Of a stretch of 64,000 nt of DNA, positions 37,505 to 45,932 are shown one piece after another; position 1 is the first letter of the stretch; every line of letters begins with the position of its first letter. The position numbers and the translations under genes were made by a program. This DNA comes from Paraburkholderia fungorum (lineage in GTDB: Bacteria > Pseudomonadota > Gammaproteobacteria > Burkholderiales > Burkholderiaceae), in assembly GCF_902833645.1 (NCBI RefSeq), contig NZ_CADFGE010000007.1, positions 124,001 through 188,000 of the forward strand, in the 5' to 3' direction. Under the pieces are notes generated by a model. That model searched no databases. It had not been told where the DNA came from and worked only from the letters and a program-made list of their open reading frames with translations.

Positions 37505-37530
37505 AAAAGGCCTGCATTTGCAGGCCTTTT
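37505..37530. terminator. Bidirectional terminator, ureohydrolase / permease
   Basis: AAAAGGCCTGCA (37505-37516) and its exact complement (37519-37530) flank TT. A-rich and T-rich ends suit both converging genes. Confidence 0.9.
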
Positions 37531-37556
37531 CCATCTTGCGAGGATACTTGCGAGAC

Positions 37557-38873
37557 TCAGGCGTACGCGGTTTTCCGAGCCGATACCAGCGCCAGATAAC
37601 ACACCGCGCCGATCGCCAGCGAGGGCAACGTCGCACCCAGGTTCGGCAGCCACTGGTTGATTACCTGATACGCCACGATCCCGATCGCCCACGCCGCGAA
37701 CGCGCTCAGATGCCAGCCACCGGAGAAGCCATAACGGCCGCGCAGGTCGCCGAGCACAGCGGCTTCGATGCGACGCTTGCGTACGATGAAGTGATCCACC
37801 AGCATCACGCCGAACAGCGGTGCGAACACGGAGCCGATCAGCAACAGGAAGTTCTGATACTTCGCCATCGGCACGAGCAGGGCGATCGCCGTGCACAACG
37901 CGCCAAATGCCGCCGACAGCAGCGGCACGCTGCCGCGCGTCCAGAACGTGCCGGTCGACACCGCTGCCGAGTGGATGTCGGCGAATGCGTTGTCCACTTC
38001 GTCGATCAGGATCAGCAGCAGGGCGAGACCGCCGCCCGCTTGAGCCAGCGCGCCGGTCAGCAGCGCATCGCCACCGCCTGCCGCAAGGCCGTAGATCGCG
38101 CCGAGCGCGTAAAACCAGATATTCGCAATGCCGTAACCGAGCAACGTGCCGCGGAACGTCTCACCGGGGCGCCGGCCGAAGCGGCTGTAGTCGGCGATCA
38201 GCGGCAGCCACGAGAGCGGCATCGCGACCACCAGATCGATGGCGCCGCCGAACGACATCTCGCCGGTGCCCGGACGGCGCATCAGCGCGGCCAGATCGTG
38301 CCTCGCCAGCAGATTCCACGAGAGCCACGCGGCGCCCGCCAGCAGCAGCCAGATGCCCCACGTGCGCAGAAACCGGCGCACGAACGACAGCGGGCCGCTA
38401 ATGGCCAGCAGCGTGGCGAGCAAACCGAAGATCACGGTCCAGATCAGCGGCATGGAGAAACCGAAGGCCTGTTTGGCGAGCGCATCGGCGGAATCGCGCA
38501 TCACGATCACTTCGAACGAGCCCCAGCCGACCAGTTGCACCGCGTTCAGCACGGCAGGCACCGAGGCGCCGCGCACGCCGAGCGTCGGCCGCAGCGACGA
38601 CATGGCCGCGAGGCCCGTGTCCGTGCCGACCACGCCGGCCAGCGCCAGCAGAACGACACCGATCACGCTGCCGATCAGGATGGCCAGCAACGCATGCGGC
38701 AGCGATAACCCGGGCACCAGCAGCGCGCCCGCCTGCGCAACCAGCAGGCCGATGCCGAGCGAGAACCAGAGTGCGAAAGCATCGCCGGTGCGGAACGCGC
38801 GGCGCGCGTCGGGCACCGGCGTGAGCGGTGCGTAGGTGGAACCGGCGTCGCCGGCGAGTGGATCTTGTGCCAT
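37557..38873 (-). CDS. NCS1-family permease (cytosine/CytX-like)
   Basis: A 438-residue transporter with about twelve membrane helices. It resembles NCS1 nucleobase permeases, particularly the CytX group assigned to hydroxymethylpyrimidine (VLNAVQLVGWGSFEVIVM, PLSWLPLIADYSRFGR). I looked for a TPP riboswitch upstream, which many cytX genes have, and did not find one. It converges on the ureohydrolase, so its substrate may be linked to that pathway or be a pyrimidine. The leader carries unusual repeats. Confidence 0.85.
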   Translation of the reverse strand: MAQDPLAGDAGSTYAPLTPVPDARRAFRTGDAFALWFSLGIGLLVAQAGALLVPGLSLPHALLAILIGSVIGVVLLALAGVVGTDTGLAAMSSLRPTLGVRGASVPAVLNAVQLVGWGSFEVIVMRDSADALAKQAFGFSMPLIWTVIFGLLATLLAISGPLSFVRRFLRTWGIWLLLAGAAWLSWNLLARHDLAALMRRPGTGEMSFGGAIDLVVAMPLSWLPLIADYSRFGRRPGETFRGTLLGYGIANIWFYALGAIYGLAAGGGDALLTGALAQAGGGLALLLILIDEVDNAFADIHSAAVSTGTFWTRGSVPLLSAAFGALCTAIALLVPMAKYQNFLLLIGSVFAPLFGVMLVDHFIVRKRRIEAAVLGDLRGRYGFSGGWHLSAFAAWAIGIVAYQVINQWLPNLGATLPSLAIGAVCYLALVSARKTAYA

Positions 38874-38892
38874 CTAATCGTGTTCCTGTGTC

Positions 38893-38976
38893 GACCGGAG
38901 TCGGCGCTTTAGCTGCCGACCAGAGTTCGCGTTCTGGCGCGTGACTCCGGTCCCTTTTAAAGCAATTACTCCGGTC
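38893..38976 (-). promoter_or_regulatory. Triple GACCGGAGT motif and foldable leader of the permease gene
   Basis: On the minus strand GACCGGAGT occurs at 38976-38968 (inside the promoter spacer) and at 38952-38944 (at the likely start), and its inverse complement at 38901-38893. As RNA, 38952-38943 can pair with 38902-38893 (up to 10 bp). Inside are two hairpins: CCAGA/TCTGG (38937-38933 with 38924-38920) and GTCGGC/GCCGAC (38920-38915 with 38905-38900). This gives a three-way-junction shape, although the inner and outer stems compete for three bases. It could be a protein operator, a structured RNA, or both. Confidence 0.5.
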
Positions 38977-38984
38977 TCATGCAA
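38955..38984 (-). promoter_or_regulatory. Probable promoter of the NCS1 permease
   Basis: On the minus strand, TTGCAT (38984-38979), an 18-base spacer and TTAAAA (38960-38955). The start of transcription would fall near 38948, leaving a leader of about 75 bases. Confidence 0.5.
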
Positions 38985-39233
38985 CGTAGTTGATGTGAGT
39001 GGTGTGTCTGAATTCAGGTGCGATGCCGGTATTGCCGTCCAGGCCGCGCGCGATGATAGCCTGTCAGGCTGTCGGCGAGATTACCGCCTGGCCGGCGCGC
39101 CCATCGTCCGGGCGCCATGGCTGTCATAATGCAGGACGTTGCCCGCGCGCTCGCGTGCGGGCGTGGCTCACCGGCAGCACGCCGCCTTCACACGGACCGC
39201 GTCCGGAAAAGCCGAGATTATCCCTAAAACGCC
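38985..39233. other. Upstream region between permease promoter and rarA
   Basis: Together with the permease leader this makes a 360-base gap between divergent genes. The rarA promoter should lie here. I see no further motif worth naming. Confidence 0.4.
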
Positions 39234-40547
39234 ATGTTTGAAGAACCCCGTGCCAATGTTCCGCTCGCTGAACGCCTGCGGCCCCGCAATATCGACGAAG
39301 TCATCGGCCAGAAGCATCTGCTCGGCCCGAACAAGCCGCTGCGGGTCGCTTTCGAATCCGGCGAAGCTCATTCGATGATCCTGTGGGGCCCGCCCGGCGT
39401 CGGCAAGACCACGCTCGCGCGGCTCATGGCCGACGCGTTTCACGCTGAGTTCATCGCGTTGTCCGCGGTGCTCTCAGGCGTGAAGGATATCCGCGAAGCC
39501 GTCGAAACCGCGCAGATTCATCGCGCGAACGGGCATCAGACGCTGGTGTTCGTCGACGAAGTGCATCGTTTTAACAAGAGCCAGCAGGACGCGTTTTTGC
39601 CGCACGTCGAGTCGGGGCTGTTCGTGTTCGTCGGCGCGACGACCGAGAATCCGTCGTTCGAGGTCAATAGCGCGTTGCTCTCGCGAGCCGCCGTCTATGT
39701 GCTGAAAAGCCTCACCGACGAAGAGCAGCGCGAACTGCTCGAGCGTGCGCAGCAAGAACTCGGCGGTCTCACGTTTACCGACGAAGCGCGTGACGCCCTG
39801 ATCGGTTCCGCCGATGGCGATGGCCGCAAGCTCCTGAACAACCTGGAAATCGTCGCGCGCGCGGCGGCGCAGCAGAAGAGCACCGAAATCGACGGCGCCT
39901 TGCTCGGCAGCGCGCTCGCCGAGAATCTGCGCCGCTTCGACAAGGGCGGCGACGCGTTCTATGACCAGATCAGCGCGCTGCATAAATCGGTGCGCGGCAG
40001 CAGCCCGGACGGCGCGCTGTACTGGTTCTGCCGCATGCTCGACGGCGGCGCGGACCCGCGCTACCTCGCGCGCCGGATCGTGCGCATGGCGTGGGAAGAC
40101 ATCGGCCTCGCCGACCCGCGCGCGGCCCGTATCGCGCTTGACGCGTCCGAAACCTATGAACGTCTCGGTACGCCCGAAGGAGAGCTGGCGCTGGCGCAGG
40201 CGATCATTTATCTGGCGGTCGCGCCGAAGTCGAACGCCGGATACAACGCGTACAACGAGGCACGGCGGTTCGTGAGCAAGGACCAGTCGCGCGGCGTGCC
40301 GGTGCATCTGCGCAACGCGCCGACCAAGCTGATGAAGGAACTCGGCTACGGTCACGAATACCGCTATGCGCACGACGAACCCGACGCCTACGCGGCCGGC
40401 GAGACCTATCTGCCGGACAACATGCGCGACCCGCATTGGTACGAACCGACGCCGCGCGGTCTTGAAGGCAAGATCGGCGACAAGATGGCGCGTCTGGCCG
40501 AGCTCGACGCGCAGTGGCGCAGTGAGAACAAGCCCAAAAAGGGCTGA
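39234..40547 (+). CDS. rarA: Replication-associated recombination protein A (MgsA/RarA)
   Basis: A 437-residue AAA+ ATPase of the RarA/MgsA/WRNIP1 family, acting at stalled replication forks. Motifs: Walker A GPPGVGKTTLA (about residue 52), Walker B VFVDEVHRFNKSQQD, sensor 1 GATTENPSF, then the tetramerisation domain (HKSVRGSSPDGALYWFCRML) and C-terminal lid. The order lolA-rarA-serS is conserved in many gamma- and beta-proteobacteria, here interrupted before rarA by three genes. Confidence 0.95.
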   Translation: MFEEPRANVPLAERLRPRNIDEVIGQKHLLGPNKPLRVAFESGEAHSMILWGPPGVGKTTLARLMADAFHAEFIALSAVLSGVKDIREAVETAQIHRANGHQTLVFVDEVHRFNKSQQDAFLPHVESGLFVFVGATTENPSFEVNSALLSRAAVYVLKSLTDEEQRELLERAQQELGGLTFTDEARDALIGSADGDGRKLLNNLEIVARAAAQQKSTEIDGALLGSALAENLRRFDKGGDAFYDQISALHKSVRGSSPDGALYWFCRMLDGGADPRYLARRIVRMAWEDIGLADPRAARIALDASETYERLGTPEGELALAQAIIYLAVAPKSNAGYNAYNEARRFVSKDQSRGVPVHLRNAPTKLMKELGYGHEYRYAHDEPDAYAAGETYLPDNMRDPHWYEPTPRGLEGKIGDKMARLAELDAQWRSENKPKKG

Positions 40548-40707
40548 GCGGTTTTGCTTGCGGTTTCATGCTGCGGTTTCATGCACTTTGCGCGGCTGTT
40601 CCGGGTGCCTTGTCGCCATTCCGCGTGCATTGACCATCTAACGCACCGGCCGCCGGCGCCGGTGCGCTAAAATCCCAGCTTCATATAACGAACACCAGCC
40701 CCATCCC

Positions 40708-42003
40708 ATGCTCGACATCCAGTTGCTGCGCAAAGACCTCGACGGCGTCGCCAAACGCCTCGCCGACCGCGGCTATACCCTCGACGTGGCGGCCTTTACC
40801 GCGCTCGAAGCGGAACGCCGCGACACCCAGACCCGTACCGAAGAGATGCAGGCGCGCCGCAATACCTTGTCGAAGCAGATCGGCGGGATGAAAGGGCGGG
40901 GCGAGGACACCTCGGCGCTGATGGCCGAAGTGGGCGGTATCGGCGACGAAATGAAGGCGTCGGCGGCCAGGCTCGACGACATCCAGAAACGTTTGTCCGA
41001 CCTGCTGCTCGGCGTGCCGAACCTGGCGCACGAAAGCGTGCCGGTCGGTACGGACGAAGCCGGCAACGTTGAAGTGCGCCGCTGGGGCACGCCGCGCCAG
41101 TTCGATTTCGAGGTGAAGGATCACGTCGACATCGGCACGCCGCTTGGTCTCGACTTCGAAACCGGCGCGAAGCTGTCGGGTGCGCGCTTCACCTTGCTGC
41201 GCGGCCAGATTGCGCGTCTGCATCGCGCGCTGGCGCAGTTCATGATCGACACGCACACGCTGCACCATGGCTACACCGAGGTGTACACGCCGTACATCGT
41301 GAATCCGGAGATTCTGTACGGCACCGGCCAACTGCCGAAATTCGCCGACGACATGTTCCGCGTCGAGAAGGGCGGTGAAGAGAATACGGTCACCCAGTAT
41401 CTGATTTCGACGTCGGAGATTTCGCTGACGAACACGGTGCGCGACAGCATCGTCGAAGCGGAAACGCTGCCGATCAAACTGACCGCGCATTCGCCGTGCT
41501 TCCGTTCGGAAGCGGGCTCGTATGGCCGCGACACGCGCGGCCTGATCCGCCAGCATCAGTTCGACAAGGTCGAGATGGTGCAGATCGTTGCGCCGGAAAC
41601 GTCGTATGACGCGCTCGAGCAGATGGTCGGCCACGCGGAGACGATTCTGCAGAAGCTTGAATTGCCGTACCGCGTGATCACGCTGTGCACGGGCGATATG
41701 GGCTTCTCGGCTGCCAAGACGTACGACCTGGAAGTGTGGGTGCCCGCGCAGAACACCTATCGCGAGATTTCGAGCTGCTCGAATACGGAGTCGTTCCAGG
41801 CTCGCCGGATGCAGGCGCGTTTCCGCAATGCGCAGGGCAAGCCGGAGCTGGTGCATACGCTGAACGGCTCGGGTCTGGCGGTTGGCCGTACGCTGGTGGC
41901 CGTGCTCGAGAACTTCCAGAACGCGGATGGTTCGGTGACGGTGCCGGCGGCGCTGCGTCCTTACCTCGGTGGTGTGGAACGGCTGGAAGTGCCAGCGGCT
42001 TGA
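40708..42003 (+). CDS. serS: Seryl-tRNA synthetase
   Basis: A 431-residue class II synthetase charging tRNA-Ser. The N-terminal long coiled-coil arm (about residues 30-100) grips the long variable arm of tRNA-Ser. The catalytic core shows TSEISLTNT, motif 2 (FRSEAGSYGRDTRGLIRQHQF, quoted in part: FRSEAGSYG) and motif 3 (GSGLAVGRTLVAVLEN). A tRNA-Ser gene lies 147 bases downstream, so enzyme and substrate are neighbours. Confidence 0.97.
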   Translation: MLDIQLLRKDLDGVAKRLADRGYTLDVAAFTALEAERRDTQTRTEEMQARRNTLSKQIGGMKGRGEDTSALMAEVGGIGDEMKASAARLDDIQKRLSDLLLGVPNLAHESVPVGTDEAGNVEVRRWGTPRQFDFEVKDHVDIGTPLGLDFETGAKLSGARFTLLRGQIARLHRALAQFMIDTHTLHHGYTEVYTPYIVNPEILYGTGQLPKFADDMFRVEKGGEENTVTQYLISTSEISLTNTVRDSIVEAETLPIKLTAHSPCFRSEAGSYGRDTRGLIRQHQFDKVEMVQIVAPETSYDALEQMVGHAETILQKLELPYRVITLCTGDMGFSAAKTYDLEVWVPAQNTYREISSCSNTESFQARRMQARFRNAQGKPELVHTLNGSGLAVGRTLVAVLENFQNADGSVTVPAALRPYLGGVERLEVPAA

Positions 42004-42150
42004 TACGGTTGCCAAGTGCCAGGCTTCCTTGAAATTTTTTTGACGAGGGGCTTGGAAAGCGGATTCGGTTGTTCTATAATCTTTCTCTCCCAAGCAACGA
42101 CCCGCTTGGATCTGACAAATTGGCCTCGTTGCCGGTGAGTTGGAAGACCC

Positions 42151-42240
42151 GGAAAGGTGGCAGAGTGGTCGAATGCGCTGGACTCGAAATCCAGTGTACC
42201 TTTAGGGGTACCGTGAGTTCGAATCTCACCCTTTCCGCCA
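42151..42240 (+). tRNA. tRNA-Ser (anticodon CGA)
   Basis: A 90-base tRNA with encoded CCA. The acceptor stem GGAAAGG pairs with CCTTTCC; the anticodon arm CTGGA-CTCGAAA-TCCAG carries anticodon CGA (reads UCG); a long variable arm (TGTACC...GGTACCG) is typical of serine tRNAs; the T arm has GTTCGAATC. A strong terminator follows at once. Confidence 0.97.
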
Positions 42241-42248
42241 AATTTAAA

Positions 42249-42282
42249 AACCCCGCAGAACGAAAGTTCTCGCGGGGTTTTT
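42249..42282 (+). terminator. Intrinsic terminator after tRNA-Ser
   Basis: A CCCCGC/GCGGGG stem extended by AGAAC/GTTCT around a GAAA tetraloop, then TTTTT at 42278-42282. Confidence 0.92.
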
Positions 42283-42548
42283 GCTTTGGGGGCGGCCAGG
42301 TTGGGCTGTCCGAAAGACGTTGTATCGCCGCGTTGAGATGCGGCGACTGCGGCAAGCAATTCCATTGGTTTGTGCTCGTGCCATACCTCCTGCCGGCACC
42401 CGCCAAGCTCACGTACGCGCGTGACCCGCCAAAATCTGCCCGACGTGCATCCATTTCGGCTCCCGCTGCGTAAATCCCGGCAAGGACGCGCACTTCCCGC
42501 CACACCCAACTAACCCACCGCGCGCGTCCAGGACCCGGAGACGCGCCC

Positions 42549-43853
42549 ATGATCCATCCCGCACCGACCTCACCACTGCCGCGCGGCTCGCGGGTCGCGG
42601 TTGTCGGCGCCGGTATTTCGGGTTTAGCCAGTGCTTGGCTGCTGGCGCGCAACTATCGCGTCACCCTATTCGAATCGGCCGGCTACGCGGGCGGCCACAC
42701 CAATACCGTGGACGTCACGCTCGACGGTCACACCCATCCGGTCGATACGGGTTTCCTCGTTTTTAACGACCGCACCTATCCGAACCTGATCGCGTTGTTT
42801 GCCGAATTAGGCGTCGAGTCGCATCCGAGCGACATGACCTTCTCGGTCTCGCTCGACGAAGGCCAACTCGAATGGGCCGGCACCAGTCTGAACACCGTGT
42901 TCGCGCAACGCCGCAACCTGTTTTCGCCGACCTTCATCGGCATGCTGCGCGACATCATGCGTTTCAACGGCAGCGCGCAGAGCAATCTGGAACTCGCAAT
43001 AGAAACGCGCGCATCGATGGGCGAACTGCTGACGGCGGGTGGCTACGGCTCCGCATTCCAGCGCCACTACCTGCTGCCGATGGCCGCGGCAATCTGGTCG
43101 AGCGCGACCGCGGATATCCTCGCTTTTCCGGCCACCACCTTCCTGCGTTTTTGCCTGAACCACGCGCTGCTGCAGGTGAATCGGCGGCCGCAGTGGAAGA
43201 CGGTGGTCGGAGGAGGGCGCGAGTACGTGCGGCGCATCGTCGGTGCGCTCGACGACGTTCGCGTCGATAGCGCGGTGCGAGGCGTACGGCGCGATGTCGA
43301 CGGGGTCGACGTGTTCACTGACAAGGGCACGGAGCGCTTCGACGCGCTGGTGCTCGCCACCCATGCGCCGACCTCGCTGCGACTGCTTGGCAACGACGCG
43401 GATCAGGACGAACGCAGCGTGCTGGGCGCCGTACGCTATCAGCCGAATATCGCAGTGCTGCATACGGATACGAATCTGCTGCCGCGGCGTCAGCGCGTAT
43501 GGTCGGCGTGGAATTATCTGGGAAGTCGCGCACATGACGGCATGCATCCGGTGTGCGTCAGCTATCTGGTCAATCAGCTCCAGCCACTGCCGTTCAAGAC
43601 GCCGCTCGTCGTCACGCTCAATCCGGTGGCGCAGTTGGCGCCGGGCACCGAGCTGCGCCGCTTCGTCTACGACCATCCGCTGTTCGATCTGGCCGCCATC
43701 GATGCGCAGCACCGGCTGCCGTCGCTGCAAGGCAAGCACCGCACATGGTTCGCCGGCGCGTGGACGGGCTACGGTTTTCACGAGGACGGTCTGAAATCGG
43801 CACTGCGCGTTGCCGCCGATTTCAATGTGTCGCCGGCATGGGCCAGGTTATGA
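42549..43853 (+). CDS. FAD-dependent oxidoreductase (flavin amine oxidase family), lipid-modification operon
   Basis: A 434-residue flavoprotein. The Rossmann FAD motif is VVGAGISGLASAWLLARN (about residues 18-36), followed by the amine-oxidase/phytoene-desaturase pattern (ESAGYAGGHTNTV) and a C-terminal FAD site (WFAGAWTGYGFHEDGLKSAL). Proteins of this kind sit beside CFA-synthase-like genes in many bacteria. In Rhodobacter a flavin desaturase (UfaD, as I recall) acts with a methylase to make furan fatty acids. It is the first gene of a tight four-gene operon; its stop overlaps the next start as ATGA. Confidence 0.85.
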   Translation: MIHPAPTSPLPRGSRVAVVGAGISGLASAWLLARNYRVTLFESAGYAGGHTNTVDVTLDGHTHPVDTGFLVFNDRTYPNLIALFAELGVESHPSDMTFSVSLDEGQLEWAGTSLNTVFAQRRNLFSPTFIGMLRDIMRFNGSAQSNLELAIETRASMGELLTAGGYGSAFQRHYLLPMAAAIWSSATADILAFPATTFLRFCLNHALLQVNRRPQWKTVVGGGREYVRRIVGALDDVRVDSAVRGVRRDVDGVDVFTDKGTERFDALVLATHAPTSLRLLGNDADQDERSVLGAVRYQPNIAVLHTDTNLLPRRQRVWSAWNYLGSRAHDGMHPVCVSYLVNQLQPLPFKTPLVVTLNPVAQLAPGTELRRFVYDHPLFDLAAIDAQHRLPSLQGKHRTWFAGAWTGYGFHEDGLKSALRVAADFNVSPAWARL

Positions 43854-44707
43854 ATTCCACCGGTGTCGAAGCCGGGCTCGATCCGGCCGCCTGGCTGTTG
43901 ACGGGCAAGGTGATCCACGAGCGCTTGCGGCCGAAGCGTCATCGCTTCTCGTATCCGGTGTTTTATGTGCGCTGCGATCTGGATCGTCTGGCGTCGCTCG
44001 ATAGCGGCTGGTTCGGCGTCGACCGCTGGCGTCTGCTGAGCTTGTATCAGCGCGATCACGGCCCGCGCGATGGCAGCGATCTCGCCACATGGATGCGCGC
44101 GCAACTATCCGCGGCAGGCATCGACGAGGCGGACGGCAAGATCTGGCTGCAAGCGTTTCCGCGTGTATTCGGCTATGCGTTTAACCCGGTTAGTTTCTGG
44201 TTTTGCCACGACCGCAATGATCATTTGCGCGCGCTGCTGGCGGAGGTGCGTAACACTTTCGGCGCCCGCCACTGCTATCTATTGAGCGCCGCGGGGAACG
44301 CGCCGATTACGCCCGAAACGGAACTCGAGTGCCGCAAAGTGCTGCACGTGTCGCCGTTTTGCCGCGTGGAGGGGCGCTACGCATTTCGCGTCCGGCAGAC
44401 GCCTGACAGTGTGTCGGTCTCGATCGATTACAAGGACGCTGACGGACTTCTGATTCGCACCGCAGTAGGTGGCCGCTTAAAGCCTTTGACGCGCCCGGCG
44501 GCACTTGCCGCGTTGCTGCGTCAGCCCATGCTGACAGTCGGTGTCATCGCGCGAATTCATTGGCAAGCACTGCGTCTCGCCATCAAAAGAACGCCGTTCT
44601 ACGGCAAGCAGCCCGCGCCGGGCCGCACGGCCGAGGCACCCACCGATCCCACCGCTGCCGGCCAGGCTCGACCGTCCGCCGCTGCGCGTCCCATTTCGTC
44701 CGATTGA
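43850..44707 (+). CDS. DUF1365 family protein
   Basis: A 285-residue DUF1365 protein of unknown biochemistry, recognised by GKVIHERLRPKRHRFSYPVF and by AFPRVFGYAFNPVSFWFC. The family nearly always accompanies the flavin oxidoreductase and CFA-like methylase, so it probably takes part in the same membrane-lipid modification. The frame extends upstream, but the ATG at 43850 forms a 4-base ATGA overlap with the previous stop. The last 40 residues are Pro/Ala-rich and look disordered. Confidence 0.87.
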   Translation: MNSTGVEAGLDPAAWLLTGKVIHERLRPKRHRFSYPVFYVRCDLDRLASLDSGWFGVDRWRLLSLYQRDHGPRDGSDLATWMRAQLSAAGIDEADGKIWLQAFPRVFGYAFNPVSFWFCHDRNDHLRALLAEVRNTFGARHCYLLSAAGNAPITPETELECRKVLHVSPFCRVEGRYAFRVRQTPDSVSVSIDYKDADGLLIRTAVGGRLKPLTRPAALAALLRQPMLTVGVIARIHWQALRLAIKRTPFYGKQPAPGRTAEAPTDPTAAGQARPSAAARPISSD

Positions 44708-44719
44708 GGAAATCCAGCC

Positions 44720-45931
44720 ATGGCGCTTTCACGAACCCTAAGCGGACACCGAACCGTACCCGCGTCCGGCCGTCTGTTTCTATCGCTACTCGAGCGGATT
44801 CAGGTTGGGCACCTGGTGCTGATCACGCCCGACGGACAGCAGCGCGTATTCGGCGATTCGCATGCGGCGCCGGGTGCGCGTCTGGAATTGCGCGACTGGC
44901 GTGCGTGCGGCGCGATTCTGCGCAAAGGCGATATTGGCTTTGCCGACGCATGGCGCGCCTTCTGGGTGGATACGCCCGATCTGGCGGCTTTGCTGCGCGT
45001 GGCAATCCGCAACGAACGCGCGCTGCAACGCACGGTTTATGGCGGCTGGCTCGCGCAACTCTGGTACGGGTTGCGTCATAAGCTGAGACCTAATACGCGC
45101 TCGGGCAGCCGGCGCAATATTCACGCGCACTACGACATCGGCAACGCGTTTTACGCGCAATGGCTGGACCCGACGTTCACGTACTCGAGCGCGGTGTTCG
45201 ACGGCAATTTCCATCAATCGCTTGAAGACGCTCAGCACGCCAAGTATCAACGCATCATCGATACGCTCGGGTTACGCGAAGGCATGCGTGTTCTGGAAAT
45301 CGGCTGCGGATGGGGCGGTTTTGCGATGCATGCGGCTCGTCAGGGCATTCATGTGCATGGCGTGACGATTTCCGCGGCGCAGCTCGAATTCGCCCAGAAA
45401 CGTGCGCACGAGGAAGGCCTGAGCGAGCGCGTGCACCTCGAACTGCGGGATTACCGTACGCTGACCGGACAGTACGACTGCATTGTCTCGATCGAAATGT
45501 TCGAGGCTGTCGGCGAAAAATTCTGGCCGGCGTACTTCCGCATCCTGCGCGAACGTCTGCGGCCGGGCGCTCGCGCGCTCGTGCAAACCATCACCATCGA
45601 CGATTCGTACTTCGCCGCCTATCGGGCCACGAGCGACTTTATCCGCGAATTCATTTTCCCGGGCGGCATGTTGCCGAGTCCGCAGCATTTCATTGAAGCG
45701 GCCCGGCGCGGCAAACTCACGGCGCGCAAGTCGCTGGCCTTTGGGCGCGATTATGCGGAGACGCTGCGCCGCTGGCGCAGTGCGTTCGAAGCACAGCTCG
45801 ATACGATCCAGAAGCAGGGTTTCGACGAGATTTTCGTGCGCACGTGGCGGCTCTATCTGGCCTACTGCGAAGCCGGTTTCGACGAAGGACGCACGGACGT
45901 GATGCAGTTCGTGCTCGCGTCGGCCGACTGA
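44720..45931 (+). CDS. Cyclopropane-fatty-acid-synthase-like SAM methyltransferase
   Basis: A 403-residue SAM-dependent methylase of the Cfa family acting on unsaturated acyl chains of membrane phospholipid. SAM motif I is VLEIGCGWGGFAMHA (about residue 190). Compared with E. coli Cfa as I remember it, the bicarbonate-binding residues Cys139 and His266 correspond here to Ser157 and Gln289, while Glu239 (Glu262) and Tyr317 (Tyr345) are kept. Loss of the bicarbonate site suggests methyl addition rather than ring closure, as in furan- or methyl-branched fatty acid pathways. It lies 12 bases after DUF1365. Confidence 0.87.
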   Translation: MALSRTLSGHRTVPASGRLFLSLLERIQVGHLVLITPDGQQRVFGDSHAAPGARLELRDWRACGAILRKGDIGFADAWRAFWVDTPDLAALLRVAIRNERALQRTVYGGWLAQLWYGLRHKLRPNTRSGSRRNIHAHYDIGNAFYAQWLDPTFTYSSAVFDGNFHQSLEDAQHAKYQRIIDTLGLREGMRVLEIGCGWGGFAMHAARQGIHVHGVTISAAQLEFAQKRAHEEGLSERVHLELRDYRTLTGQYDCIVSIEMFEAVGEKFWPAYFRILRERLRPGARALVQTITIDDSYFAAYRATSDFIREFIFPGGMLPSPQHFIEAARRGKLTARKSLAFGRDYAETLRRWRSAFEAQLDTIQKQGFDEIFVRTWRLYLAYCEAGFDEGRTDVMQFVLASAD

Positions 45932-45932
45932 C

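Noticed and set aside
38874..39233. TPP riboswitch upstream of the CytX-like permease
   Set aside because: I looked for the conserved CTGAGA and CCTGATC segments on the minus strand and they are absent.
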